From Camillea tinctor (lineage: Eukaryota; Ascomycota; Sordariomycetes; Xylariales; Xylariaceae): DNA of 64,000 nucleotides. Shown one piece after another: positions 13,501 to 25,340 of the stretch. The stretch spans positions 1,599,664-1,663,663 of the forward strand of contig MU394051.1 in NCBI GenBank assembly GCA_022578605.1, in the 5' to 3' direction. The position numbers were made by a program, and so were the translations under genes. Below the pieces are notes generated by a model, which did not search any database, was not told where the DNA came from, and was given only the letters and a program-made list of their open reading frames with translations. The stretch's first letter is position 1. Every line of letters begins with the position of its first letter.

Positions 13501-14676
13501 AGAAAGCGTAACTTTTCTGGCCTTAGCTTCCTGCCCTAGAACTCGCTAAATGTAACACATGCACACATAGATGCGTACACCGCAAGAGAGGCAAAGGAAG
13601 AAAAGAGACTCTAAAAAGCTAAAAGAATGACGCCGGTTTAGGGGAGATTTTAGCTAACAAAGTACAACAACCCAGTGAGAAACGAAAGGAGGGCAACGTG
13701 CGGAAGGGTGGGAAACGTTAAAACAAACCGAGAAAGTGTCAGCGTCGTGGTAGGGCAGAGAATAGAGGTAGGGATGGAGACGAACCTAATTCCTCTTCCA
13801 CCTTAGGAATCACGTTGACGATTATTGGCAATTCTAGTTGAGACTGAATTAGGTATCCGGTAGCTAGCTGGCCAGGTCGCTAACCTACCTAATTCCAACC
13901 GGTGTAGAAAAAGATCCTGGATCTTACCCTCCACGTCTATCTCTAAGTCCCTTTCTGTCTTCAGCTTACCACACCTCCCACTTCGACTAGCTAGACTTCC
14001 ACAGGTACTACCGAGTTAGGTATGTAGGTTGGTCAGATACACAAGAAGCAGGCGTCTAGGGTTGGCTAATGCTATCAGAGATATGTCAAGAGAACGTGCT
14101 ATTCGATGCTTAACTGCATAGTGATATCTAATTTCGACTACCCTCCCTCTCTGTCTTGCCAGTTAGATCAGAATGCACCAAGATTAGTATGAGTTTTTGT
14201 AGATGCTGGCACCGATGGTTTCTTCTGGTACGAACTGCAAAAGTGCGTATACACACGATACATAAGAATAATGTTTCTGACGAAACATAGGCTTAAATAT
14301 AGCTAGGTTGCAATGCAATAGGTAATTGACACGAAGAGATTAGTGAAGTCTTGGTTCAATTTGTATATAGCGCCCTCCGAGATAACAGGAATCATTTACC
14401 TTGCTATCAATGATGTATACCTATTTTCTATCAACGTAAAATCACACAGACAAGCCTAGTACAACTTGAATCATGAATATCGGGGTACTACCCCTATTTT
14501 GTCAACGTATTTTAATCCTATTCCTTTTTATATGTGACCTTAAGGACTTGGGATTCTACCAAGTCCGCACTCTTTCGTCAGATGACTTCACATTCTGCTA
14601 CGGCATTCAAGAAATCGTCGATGACTCCAGTGATATCTGGATCTTCTATTTCACCCTGGCCTGATTCATTGTCTTT

Positions 14677-17600
14677 CTAGTCCGTGTCCAGACCAGCTTG
14701 CTTGACTAAACCGTAGAACACGCCCCTCTTCTGGATCAGAGCCTGAGGGGTATCAAATTCGACAACCTCACCCTTGTCAAGCACCACAACCCTATCACTG
14801 TCAAGGATAGTGTTGATCCGATGAGCAACGGTAATAATAGTACGATGAGAGAATAAGTCAGAGCGTAGAGTGTTCTGTAGCATGGCATCCGTTTCAACGT
14901 CGACAGCTGCTGTGGCCTCATCGAGAACAAGGATGTTGGAGGGAGTAAGCATAGCCCGAGCTAGGGAAATCAACTGTCGCTGTCCCGCCGAAAGGTTGGA
15001 ACCTACGTAGGTAAAGTGGTTAGCCGGTATGTAGAATAAGTAGGAACATGCTCTGAGATAGTGAAATTATAGTCATCTTTCTTCAGGTGCAAGGCGTAAA
15101 CCCCTCACAAGATATTGATGCGAACATGTTACGGCTTGAGGCCATCTGCTAGGAGCATTGCGACAGGCTAGAAGCATCGTCGAGCGACGCTGTGTATCCT
15201 CACACAAGTATGTCGGTTGCCCAAAGTATCACGCAGACATATGAACAGACAACCAGGAGAAAACAATTTTTACTTACCACCCTCGTTTATTTTTGCCTCA
15301 AGCCCACCTTCCATGTTTGATACATGTTCTTTTAGTCTGGCGTGGTCTGTAAATTGGTGAGATATGATGTTAGTCTAGGTTCAGTGATATTTGGCCAATG
15401 CTGTAAAGCAACTAGCGACAACATGTGCTCATTCCGACCTGCGGTGTAAATATAGAAATGTGAGACTGTGTTCACTCACCTAGCACACTCCAAAGCTCTG
15501 TATCATCATGGACATGGCCTGGGTCTAGGTTGTCCCTGACTGTTCCTTCAAATAGTGCGGCGTCTTGAGGAATGATTGCGAGACGTCTTCGTAGGTCTAA
15601 TAATCCAATCGTAGATGTATCTAAATCGTCTATACTGATGTGTCCAGTGTCGGCCTCTATCAAACGGAAGAGCGACAATGTCAATGAGGATTTTCCAGCC
15701 CCAGTCCGTCCCACCACGCCAATTTTTTCATGTGACTTGATGTCTAGATTAATGTTTTTCAACACCAGATCTAAACCAGCGCGGTAGCGGGTACTGAAGT
15801 TGTGGAACTGAACTGCACCGTTTGCGGGCCATGCAACTGGAGGCCGATGGCGGTGGATAACTTCAGGAGCTTCGCTCGGCAATCGAGCGTACTCAAGTAC
15901 ACGTTCCACAGATACAATGTTTGTTTCCACTTCAACAGTCTGGCGGACGATCCAGTTAAGTGATGTGGTAATTTGTAGAGCGTAAGACATTGCCAAGCCC
16001 ACCATACCGGCACTCAGCCCGCTGTGGTTGGTAACAGATATGATGGCAAACCCTGCAGCTGCGAGAATGATGACAGCACCGAGAAACTCGAGACGGACGG
16101 CCAACCACCTGTTGGCGCTGATAGATGGGAAATAAGCCCGTAGGTTTGAGTCGACACGCCATTCGTTCTCCAACTCGAATCTTCCCTGCTGTCGGTATGC
16201 CCGAATAGTGCTAATTCCACCTAGTGACTCCTGGAAATGTGCGTAGATCGGGCTCCGGCTTACACTATCCAATCGTTTTAGTTCTCGTGATGTCCTGAGG
16301 TAGTATCGTTGAACCCAATAGTACACTGCGCTTAGCGGGATGATGAGAGTCACAAACGCCGGAGTGCCGACTGAGATGACAAGAAGTGTGAACGCAGAAC
16401 GTGCTAAATTCACGAAGAGCATATTGAAAGTCCTGGCCAATACTTCATCCAGTCGGTATACGTCGCTTGAAAATCGGTTGAGAATCCGGCCAGCTGGTGT
16501 TGTGTCGAAGAAGGACATTGGCGCGCGGAAAATTGCCGTAGCCATCCTCTCGTGGAGTTTCCTCGAGGCCTCAATAGAGCAGAATATCCAGAGAATCAAG
16601 GTTTGAATAACAGTCAAGGCAGCGGATCCAATACCAATAGCAAAATAAATACCAAGGAATTTTCCAACATGGGGGTTGCCGCCAGCTTTGGCGTTTGCAT
16701 CCGCCCATTTTTTGAGCCACACACTACCGCCAATTTGTGCCGTCTGTGCAGCAACCAAAGTAATGAGATAAATAGCAACAGCTCCTAAGTTGCTAGTCTT
16801 TGCATACTCGGCATAGACATCCCATTTAACCTTTCCTTGCTCGAGGTGTTCTTTAGCTTGTTTCGTTTTAGAGCTGGGTTCCTCTTCATCATGTAGTTTG
16901 CCCCTAGGCCCCTTGAAACTAGCTGCACTTGCTCGTCTAAGCGTAGACATACTGCCAGCCCGCCTTTGTACGCTAGAGGAAGGTCCAGTCCTGATAGGCG
17001 CTAGCTCAGCGATGTTTTCTTGGGCCTCCTCGATTTCCTCTTTGTCCTGTCCGTTTTCTGGCTCAATATAAGTTGATGTTTCACTGCGTGGACCCTCTGG
17101 GCTAGAGCTTGAGGGACTCGCAGCTGATGACGATGATGCGGATTCTGATCCTAACGTCTTAATGAGTTCCGCAACGCTTCCTTTCATAGCCATGAGCTGG
17201 CGAAAAGTCCCGCTCTCGACAATCTCACCATCCTTGAGTTGACATATGTAATCTGCATCGGTAAGAACGGAAATAGCATTGGTGGCGAGAATTCGACATT
17301 TTGAGCCAAGCAGTCCATCGGGACCCAGAACATTTTCGATTATGTGCCGGCCGACATGAGAATCAACGGCCGACAGACAGTCGTCTAAGAGGTATATATC
17401 AGCCCGCGCGTATACAGCCCGGGCAAGAGCAACTCTTGCTTTCTGTCCGCCACTGAGAGAGATGCCTCTTTCGCCGACTACCGTCTCATCACCATCAGGA
17501 AGTTGAGCAAAGTCATCCAACAAAGCGCTCGCCTTGACAGTTTTCTCGTAAAAATTCGAATCGTATCGATGTCCAAAGATAATATTCTCCTTCACAGTAG

Positions 17601-19866
17601 CATTCATGATCCATGGCTGCTGGGCCACGTATGCGACCGATCCATGTATCTGTACACTTCCTTCAACCTTCCACAAATCACCAAGGATACTTTGCAAAAG
17701 GGAAGACTTGCCCTGGCCAACTCTGCCGACAACACAAGTTAGCTCTCCCTTATGAGCGGTAAAGTTGATGCCCTTGAGAACATTCTTGGATTCATGTCGA
17801 TTCCATGAGAAGGTTCCATTTCGAATAATAACAGCGACGTCTCCGCGTTCCTCTGCTGGGGGGCTAATAGTGATGGCATCCGGCTGGACCTCTTCGGCCA
17901 TGAAAAAATCCGTTAAGCGACCCACCGCAACACTGGCCTCGATGACCGATGTGATAACCATAGGAAGAATTGCGAGAGGGAAAGTAAGTAAATTGAATAG
18001 CGTTAAAGCAGGGAAAACAATTTCAGTTGTCAAGGGTACATCGCGTGTCCATACGAAGATGGCAAAGGTCGAGCACGATACCAAGAATGGGGTTGTAGAC
18101 CATGTGAAGTTGGCGAATGCCTGGCCGGCACCGATCTTTCGAAGGGTCTTCAATTCGAGGTCGTTTCGGACGTAGTTGAGCTTGTTCATAAAAGCTGTGC
18201 TCCAGGCGTAGAGTTTGATACTCTTCATATTATTGATGATTTCCGCGATAAGCCGACTTCTTGAGTCCTTGTTCTTCATCTGCTGCTTCTGTAGGCGTTT
18301 CATAAACCTTGCGATGAAGCCATTAATGGGAACCATGATAATCATAACACCGATTCCTGCCAGCATAGACCAGCCAACAAGTTGATACAAAGACAACATG
18401 CAGATGATGATTTGAAATGGAGCGGACCAAAGTTGCTGGGCGAATTGCGTCAAGTCCTGAAGACGTTGCGCATCAACGGCCATGTAGTTAACGATGTCAC
18501 CGGTCGTCTTTGCAGATTTACCCTCATTAGAAAGCTTAAGCGATTTCTTGTAGATAGCGGATGCTAAGCCTGACTTGATGCGCATACCTGTGACGAAAGC
18601 CAGTTGGAAATATTGGTGCTATATGAATTATCAGCCGAAAGAACGAGACGGATATTTGGATCAACATCTAGTTCAAAACCAACTTACAATCATACTCGTT
18701 TGTAGACAAGCTACGAAGAACATGGCAAGGGCAATGGCAGCACCCTTAATGGGTGGTTGCGGTACCTGGCCCTCCCTATAAGAATCTACAAAGCTGATCA
18801 GATATCGCAGCAATTGGGGCTGTGAGAAGGCAGCCAGATCGTTGATAACTTTGAAAATGGCAGCAACCATATAGGGTCCACCGTAAGCCTTAAACATGGC
18901 TACCCATAAAGACGGCCTTTTTTTGTGCTCGAGCTCATACTGCCACGCCTTCTCAAACTGATCCCCCGTCGTCGAGGTCTTGCCGCTTGGAGGAAGACCC
19001 CACAGATCTTCTTCGGTCAGAAACTGTGCATACCCGTATTTCATCATAGGGGTCATCCAGGAGAAGGTGAGCCGAGAAAAGATGGTTGCATATTCGACAG
19101 GGCATTCCTCCCCTTCGTCATCCACTAAAGCTTCGTATGCACTTGCTTTCTTGGGCCAAAGCCACTCGAGGAAGAATTCGAAGACGGAAAGACCAAACCC
19201 AGTCGTATATGCTACAAAGTATGGAACGCTCTTTTCGTATATCTGCTGGGACACTAATGACCGAAGCTTGACGGCGTACGCGATCAAGAGAAGCAGCCAG
19301 TAGAACAGGACAACGCCATTGGCATACCTCATACGAGAATGCTCAACCCATTGGATGGTGAAGATAACACCAAGTGATATAAAGGTTGCTAGGGTCGTCA
19401 GGAATCGGAAATCACCGTACCATATACCAGGGAAGTTGATGATCTGTATAACGAGCTGGACGGCGATATCGGCTATGATCAGGACGAGCAAGGACTGCAG
19501 AGGCCCGGTTAGCAACTCGTTTCCCCAGGGGACGAACTCGGACGCGTCGAATCATACCTGTTTAGTCCAGAAATGCCAGTCCTTGGAAACAGCAGAGGGC
19601 TGTTTCCGTAGTACATACCATATGGCCAGGGCACCGAACACAATGCCGTAGACGGCGACGACAAAGACCCAGACATCGATAAAGCAGGGAGTGAAGTCAT
19701 ATCGAAAGGGGCTCAGAGGGCCCCATCCTTCCTCGTTACCGCATAGTGGTTGCTTGAAGCTGTCGGTGGCAGTGAGATAACCTTTCCCAAGTTCAAGAAG
19801 AGGTCTATAACCGGTGAAGGACCCGGTCGATTGGAGGACCTTCTGGGATTGGTCGCCAAATCGCAT
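14677..19866 (-). CDS. ycf1: Ycf1/MRP-type vacuolar ABC-C transporter
   Basis: This is a full-length ABC-C (MRP) pump, expected at the vacuolar membrane, where family members export glutathione conjugates and metal-glutathione complexes from the cytosol. Exons by hand: 19866-19558, 19494-18688, 18618-15480, 15346-15278 and 15002-14677, giving about 1549 residues in a continuous frame. An N-terminal TMD0 carries the Ycf1-like [22 protein letters not shown]1 has Walker [10 protein letters not shown] (about residue 670), signature [14 protein letters not shown] and Walker B IYLLDD. A Ser/Glu-rich linker follows, then TMD2. NBD2 has [23 protein letters not shown] and [12 protein letters not shown]. 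The degenerate Walker B of NBD1 (Asp, not Glu, after the first Asp) is normal for the subfamily. The start is the first ATG in frame. The last two introns (133 and 275 nt) are long for this genome and bracket a 69-nt exon. The exact substrate is inferred. Confidence 0.93.
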
Positions 19867-21295
19867 GACCGTGTTAGGCTGAAGGGGTAATAAGACAAAC
19901 ACAGCTCATAATAGGTCAGGAAGAATTGCGCGATTCGGAACTTAGTTGACGAGAGAGGGTGGTAAAGAATAAAACAAAGGAAAGAATAAGAAAAAGGGTA
20001 ATTATGGGATTACTAATGGACCTTTTTTTTTTTCATGGGGGAGACTGCGGACTGCGGATTTTAGAAAGATGGGAGGGTGGTGATGTCGTACGGGGGATCG
20101 TGTTCGGAATAGTTCATAACTTTCTTTAAAAGAAAGCTTGGGATCCCTGGCTTGGGGTGCAGCTACTTCCTGTACAACAAGTAGAAGGTATGTAACCTAT
20201 GTATCCGTACATACACTACGTACATACATAGGTACTTACTTACATAAACTAACCTAACCTAGCACAACTGTAGTATGCGACAGGTCCTCTCCCTCCCTCC
20301 TCCCTCGGCTACCTTGTTAACCGGCACGTTTTTAGTGCGCATTAGTGCCTGGCTCTGGATGCTTATGCACCTAAGTGGCGGCCCCACCGTGCTCGTCACA
20401 TCCGACCAGCCAGATCCAGTTGCTTATATGTACATACATACATAACCTACATACCTTATCTACCTAGGGAGGTATAAGTGCGGTGTGTAGTTTCCCGTAG
20501 CACTTAAAGCTTTATCATCAGCTACCACTCTCCGATGGCGGACGGCGGAGACCTGAATTTACCTGAATTTAAACACCGCTTGAGTAAGCATGTTATTTAA
20601 ACCTGACCTACCTATATAGAAGGTTCAGGGTAAGGCAAAAGAAAAAGATTTAATTGTAAAATGTACTGCTGACTCGGATATAACGAACAGGGTTCGAGAA
20701 CATACTACTATTACTCTATAAAATCTTGTGAGATCCAATGCTCCTCCGATAAGATTTCGACGTCTAGGTAGGAGAGTCATCAGCATTGGTATATTAATTA
20801 ATAATCATTGTCGAATTTAATCGAAGGCCGGTTACAAAACTTACTTATGCAGGATGATATGCTAACCACTCCACCGCTGTCGTCAGCATATCCCTATTAA
20901 CAATCGAATGATCACAAAGCAAAAGAAGTCCCATATTCCAAAGTGAAAGACATGAACTATGTGCTTGAACGAGTTTAAAACGACCCTAAGTTCGCTGCAG
21001 TCTAAGGATAGAGAGTGAAGAAAAAAAAAAGCATCGAATTTCCGAGAAAAGAATACTAAGCTACATACCTCCTTTCACATAATATGTGATTTGGGTTGGT
21101 TTGGTTTGTTATTGATGGTAGGTAGTTCTCTAGGTCACATGTAGCTATCATAAGGCTCTTCAATAACAGGATCAAAGCATGCTATATTTGATCCAAAAAG
21201 ACGTGCCTCTTTTCTTATATGTTGTTGATTATACAATTACCTATTACATGGACAGGTGCATCATGTAGTGTAGAGGAATCATAAATGTCAATATG

Positions 21296-21311
21296 TACTA
21301 CCTAGGTAGTA
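21296..21311. repeat. Perfect palindrome TACTACCTAGGTAGTA
   Basis: The 16 bases TACTACCTAGGTAGTA are identical to their reverse complement. The core CCTAGG with flanking TA recurs in many intergenic places of this window (for example near 4112 and 31670), so this may be a dispersed word and not a site specific to one gene. Confidence 0.6.
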
Positions 21312-21572
21312 TCAATATCCATCCATCATGCCATTACTGAGTGATTAGTAGGTACATATGTATATAGTGTATTAGATAACTACGTTTTACTAGACAGTGT
21401 TGGCTCTAGCTGGTAAATACTAGTTATTACTGTATGGGGTCTCGGACTTAAGCAGCCCCTCCAATACGGCCGACGCGTTTCTTGCATCACTACACACTTC
21501 AACCCACCACTAAGATTGTTGATTCAATTACCTTATCGCATGTAATTGATTGCTGAAGCTCCAGCCCAAAAC

Positions 21573-21604
21573 CTGCACCAATACCAATACCAATACCAAT
21601 ACCA
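21573..21604. repeat. (ATACCA)n hexamer run
   Basis: About five copies of ACCAAT/ATACCA lie upstream of cul4, followed by a CATCATCACCAGCACCATCACCAGC stretch of related composition. It is a simple repeat in the presumed 5' leader or promoter. Confidence 0.75.
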
Positions 21605-21922
21605 TCACAGCATCATCACCAGCACCATCACCAGCACCGTCGATAAGGTTGCAGGTCGGCTTATATCGACAACCTTTTTTTATTTAGTTTTTTTTCTATA
21701 CACCTTGCATCACTTACATCTTACCCACTAACCAGTACACTTGATCTACATGTAAGAAAGAGTAAGACAACTATCGTCACAAACTCTCCCACCAGTTGTT
21801 CAATAACAACTATCACCACCACTACTACTACTACTGCCACCACCATCATCACATACTCATCATAATCTCCTTCTCTCACCTGAGGTCTGTGTGACTATTT
21901 GTTGCAGGACCTCCCCAGGTCC

Positions 21923-24584
21923 ATGCATCCACCACCATCAAGCTCGCCACTCGGGGGATCGTCTAGCTCTTTTGCGACCCCGTCGAAACGCAAGACAGTT
22001 GCCAGCACGGGACCTTATCCTCCCCGCCCGCCCGGTCCCGATCCGAAGCGCCCCAAGGTCACCGGCCCCTTCAATCCCGACGCTGCGAGGATGAGCAAGG
22101 TGCTCGGTAAACAGCCCGAGACCGTCAATCTGGCGAAATCTCGTCCGGCCTTTCAGCCGAACCACGGCGCCAAGAAGCTTATCATCAAGAATCTCCGTAC
22201 CAATTCGCGGCCCAACGAACTCGACGCCTATTACAAGAAGACCCAGTCGGACCTGGTCGATGCCCTCGAGGCTATATTCGAACGGAAACAGCCCCGCCAG
22301 CCGTTGGAAAGACTATACCGTGGTGTTGAGGATATCTGTCGTCATGGGGCTTCTTCTGAGCTCTATGCCCTCCTGCGCCAACGCTGTGAGGCCTACTTGA
22401 ATGGCCGGCTGCACCAATCCATCATGGCCGAGGCGGGCTCTACCAACGTCGATATGCTTAGGAGCACCCATAAGCATTGGGTCATATGGATCGCCCAGTC
22501 GGTACGGTGCTAGGTCTCATTTGCTGGGTTACTGAAGCTGATCTTTCCTCCAGACCACCATTCGTTCGGTTTTCAGCTACCTTGATCGGTCGTACCTTTT
22601 AAATAACAAGGACTTGCAACAGATCAATGACATGGCCATCACCTTGTTTAGGAGAATGGCGTTTGTCACTTCGCAGTCGACCGCATCCAACCCAGGCTCC
22701 AGGTCGTTGGTTGGTATGTGCGACTTGGTAGAATATGACCGGAGGGCAGACACACGTTTCGACGCGGCTCTATTGCGCGATTCTATCTCGATGCTACACG
22801 TCCTCAACATATATGGAAAGTCCTTTGAGCCCCGTTTTCTAAAGGCGTCCGCAACCTATTTCCAAGAGTTTGCCGAGGAACAGAGTTCGGGATCTCTGAA
22901 GAGCTATATATCTGCTTGTGAACGACTCCTCAACCGGGAAGACCATCGCTGTAACGCATACAACTTTGACAGTACCACGAAGCGACAGCTCATGACCGAG
23001 GCCCACTTCACACTAATTGATAGTTATTCCGAGAAGTTGCTTGACGGCGGTAGCATTAGCAAGATCCTAGATGAGAACGCAGTCGATTCTATGAAGGCAT
23101 TATACGACCTGTTACGATTATCCGGTCTCCAGCGGAGATTAAAAGAACCGTGGGAAGAATATATCAAGCAGGCTGGCTCCGAAATCGTCAACGATACCAC
23201 CAGGGGTGACGAAATGGTTGTTCGGCTCCTTGAATTCAGGAGGGCCCTAGACATCATGGTTCGGGATGCCTTTAAAAAGGACGATGAATTCACATATGGT
23301 CTGAGGCAAGCATTCGACAGCTTTATTAATGATAAGAAGGTTTTGGCGTCGTGGAAAACCGGTACCTCGAAGGTTGGTGAGATGATTGCGAAATATATCG
23401 ACATGCTACTGAGAGGTGGCCTCAAAACGATTCCAAAATCCCTTCTCTCCGATCTAAAGGACCGGGTCGATGCCGAGCAGAGTGGGCAAGCTAGCACAGG
23501 CGATGAGGATGCAGAACTAGACCGACAGCTAGATCAAGCACTCGAACTATTTAGATTCATAGAGGGCAAGGATGTCTTCGAGGCTTTCTATAAGCAAGAT
23601 CTGGCGCGGCGTCTACTAATGGGTCGCAGTGCTAGCCAGGACGCCGAAAGGAGTATGCTCGCAAAACTCAAGAGCGAATGCGGGTCCAATTTCACCCACA
23701 ACCTTGAACAGATGTTTAAGGATCAGAATCTTGCTCGAGAGGAAATGGCTTCCTATAAAGCATGGCGCGATGGCAATGGACACGAGAAGGGCAGCTTAGA
23801 TTTGTCAGTGACTATATTGTCTGCTGCGGCTTGGCCGACCTATCCCGATACTCAACTCATACTACCAGATGAGGTCGCGTCCCAACTTGAGCGTTTTGAT
23901 GCTTATTATGTTAATAAGCACACAGGTCGACGGCTGACCTGGAAACATTCTCTTGCTCATTGTGTTGTGAAGGCACATTTCAATAAGGGCCCCAAGGAAC
24001 TGTTAGTCAGCGCGTATCAGGCTGTCGTATTGACCCTTTTCAACCAGATCGACAGCAAGCCAGATGACTTCCTGGCTTATCAACAGATCGCAGAATATTC
24101 CGGGCTGAATGGACCGGACCTAGATCGGACTTTACAGTCTTTAGCCTGCGGAAAAGTTCGTGTTCTCACAAAGCATCCCAAAGGAAGAGACGTGAAACCA
24201 ACAGATACCTTCACCGTCAATAAAGCATTCGTGGACCCAAAATACCGTGTCAAGATTAATCAAATTCAGCTAAAGGAAACCAAGGAAGAAAATCAAGAGA
24301 CGCACAAACGGGTTGCTCAGGATAGACAGTTTGAGACTCAAGCCGCCATTGTGAGGATCATGAAGAGTCGAAAGACTATGACTCACGCCAACCTCGTCGC
24401 TGAGGTCATAAATCAGACCAAGAAGCGTGGAGCCGTTGATACGGCCGAGATCAAGAAGAACATCGAGAAGTAAGCACATAGACCTCCTATTTAGTGTGTA
24501 AGTTAAAAGGCTAATCTCTTCAACAGGTTGATTGAGAAGGATTACTTGGAACGAGAAGGGGGCTCATATACATATCTGGCGTAG
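21923..24584 (+). CDS. cul4: Cullin-4, scaffold of CRL4 ubiquitin ligases
   Basis: The scaffold subunit of CRL4 E3 ligases: the N-terminus binds DDB1 and the C-terminus binds the RING protein. In filamentous fungi such as Neurospora, CUL4-DDB1 also works in the complex needed for H3K9 methylation. Exons: 21923-22501, 22554-24469 and 24527-24584, giving 850 residues. The N-terminus is Pro/Ser-rich with a KRK basic patch, followed by cullin repeats and the cullin homology domain. The neddylation site lies in AAIVRIMKSRKTMTH (Lys about 797), and the typical winged-helix tail ends in LIEKDYLEREGGSYTYLA. The start is the first ATG of the open frame; an in-frame TTG-rich stretch upstream ends in CAG and could be a 3' splice site of a leader intron. 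Divergent from the ABC gene and convergent with gpi10. Assignment to Cul4 over Cul1 or Cul3 rests on the overall sequence and C-terminus and is confident. Confidence 0.95.
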
Positions 24585-25340
24585 TGTTGACCTGGATCCT
24601 AGAAACGGATTCAGGATTTGGAGATATCAGGGAGGTACTATTTCAACGGACCTGCCTTGGTTGATGGATTGGGAAATTGCTGTGGGCGATGTCCATTTAT
24701 GAGAGTACTTGGTGTTGCAATAGAGAAGAATAGTGACAACTGTACTGCACTGGAGAAACAATATAAAGCATGGATGTCTTATCGTGAGAAGCATACTTCT
24801 GTTCAACCCGTTCGCCCATGAATTGAAACGCTAAGTGCAGAAATATTAGGGGGGGAAACATCTTGCATGACGCTACGTGATAGACTGAATAAGCAATAGG
24901 GGAGCGTTCCAGGGATTAGGGTCTCTTGAGAAAAGGAGAGGGGAAAGGGGGGGTAGGAAATGAGCACAACATATTACCCAAGGAGGCCAGGACTAGCTAT
25001 CATGGATTATTTCTGCGGTAATTATGCAATGTATACACTCGGCATATTAGATATATGTGCTGAATATACTGTAAATCTTTTCAAAATACCACAGGAAAGC
25101 ACACAAGGGGGCAGATATATTTTATACATATCGAGGCTTCCTCCTATTGACATATCGTAACCCGCTAACCGTGACTTATCCCCCTCTCCCTTCAACTTCC
25201 TCATCTCAGAACTATGATCATCGGTTTACCCTCAGATAAGTCGTATCTCATATCCTATCCTATCCTCTCCTACCCTCCCTCCCTAGCCCACCCCCTTCCT
25301 ATTTCCCTATGTACACAGACACGCGCGCACAATCCACGTA
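24585..25340. other. Convergent 3' intergenic region cul4 / gpi10
   Basis: These 756 bases lie between two convergent stop codons and presumably hold both 3' UTRs and polyadenylation sites. Nothing else is recognisable. It is AT-rich around 25000-25160 and pyrimidine-rich (TCCTATCC units) at about 25240-25300. Confidence 0.6.

Larger units (their letters stand above)
1..14676. other. Gene-free 14.6 kb stretch
   Basis: I find no gene that I can support here. The open frames are short, match no family I recognise, are biased in composition and do not join across splice sites into a longer conserved protein. The sequence is a patchwork of microsatellites, purine or pyrimidine tracts and TACCTA/TAGGTA words. 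The part at about 4080-5200 is visibly AT-rich with many TpA steps. Degenerate, repeat-derived DNA or long non-coding transcripts are possible but not shown. No tRNA or rRNA was recognised. Confidence 0.6.
19867..21922. promoter_or_regulatory. Divergent upstream region, ABC transporter / cul4
   Basis: This 2 kb gap separates two divergent genes and must hold both promoters. It is rich in TACCTA/TAGGTA words. It contains the 16-base palindrome at 21296-21311, an ATACCA hexamer run at about 21573-21604 and a CAT/CAC/CTA trinucleotide-rich leader just before cul4. A degenerate tRNA-like stretch lies at 20812-20890 on the minus strand. I see no gene. Confidence 0.6.

Noticed and set aside
15003..15277. 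Extra exon inside the 275-nt intron of the ABC transporter
   Set aside because: The flanking exons already give a continuous NBD2 (INEGG then SNLSAGQ) with no missing residues.
14677..19866. ABC transporter as part of a secondary-metabolite cluster
   Set aside because: Its neighbours are housekeeping genes and no synthase, oxidase or pathway regulator is present; the Ycf1-type TMD0 fits a vacuolar detoxification pump.
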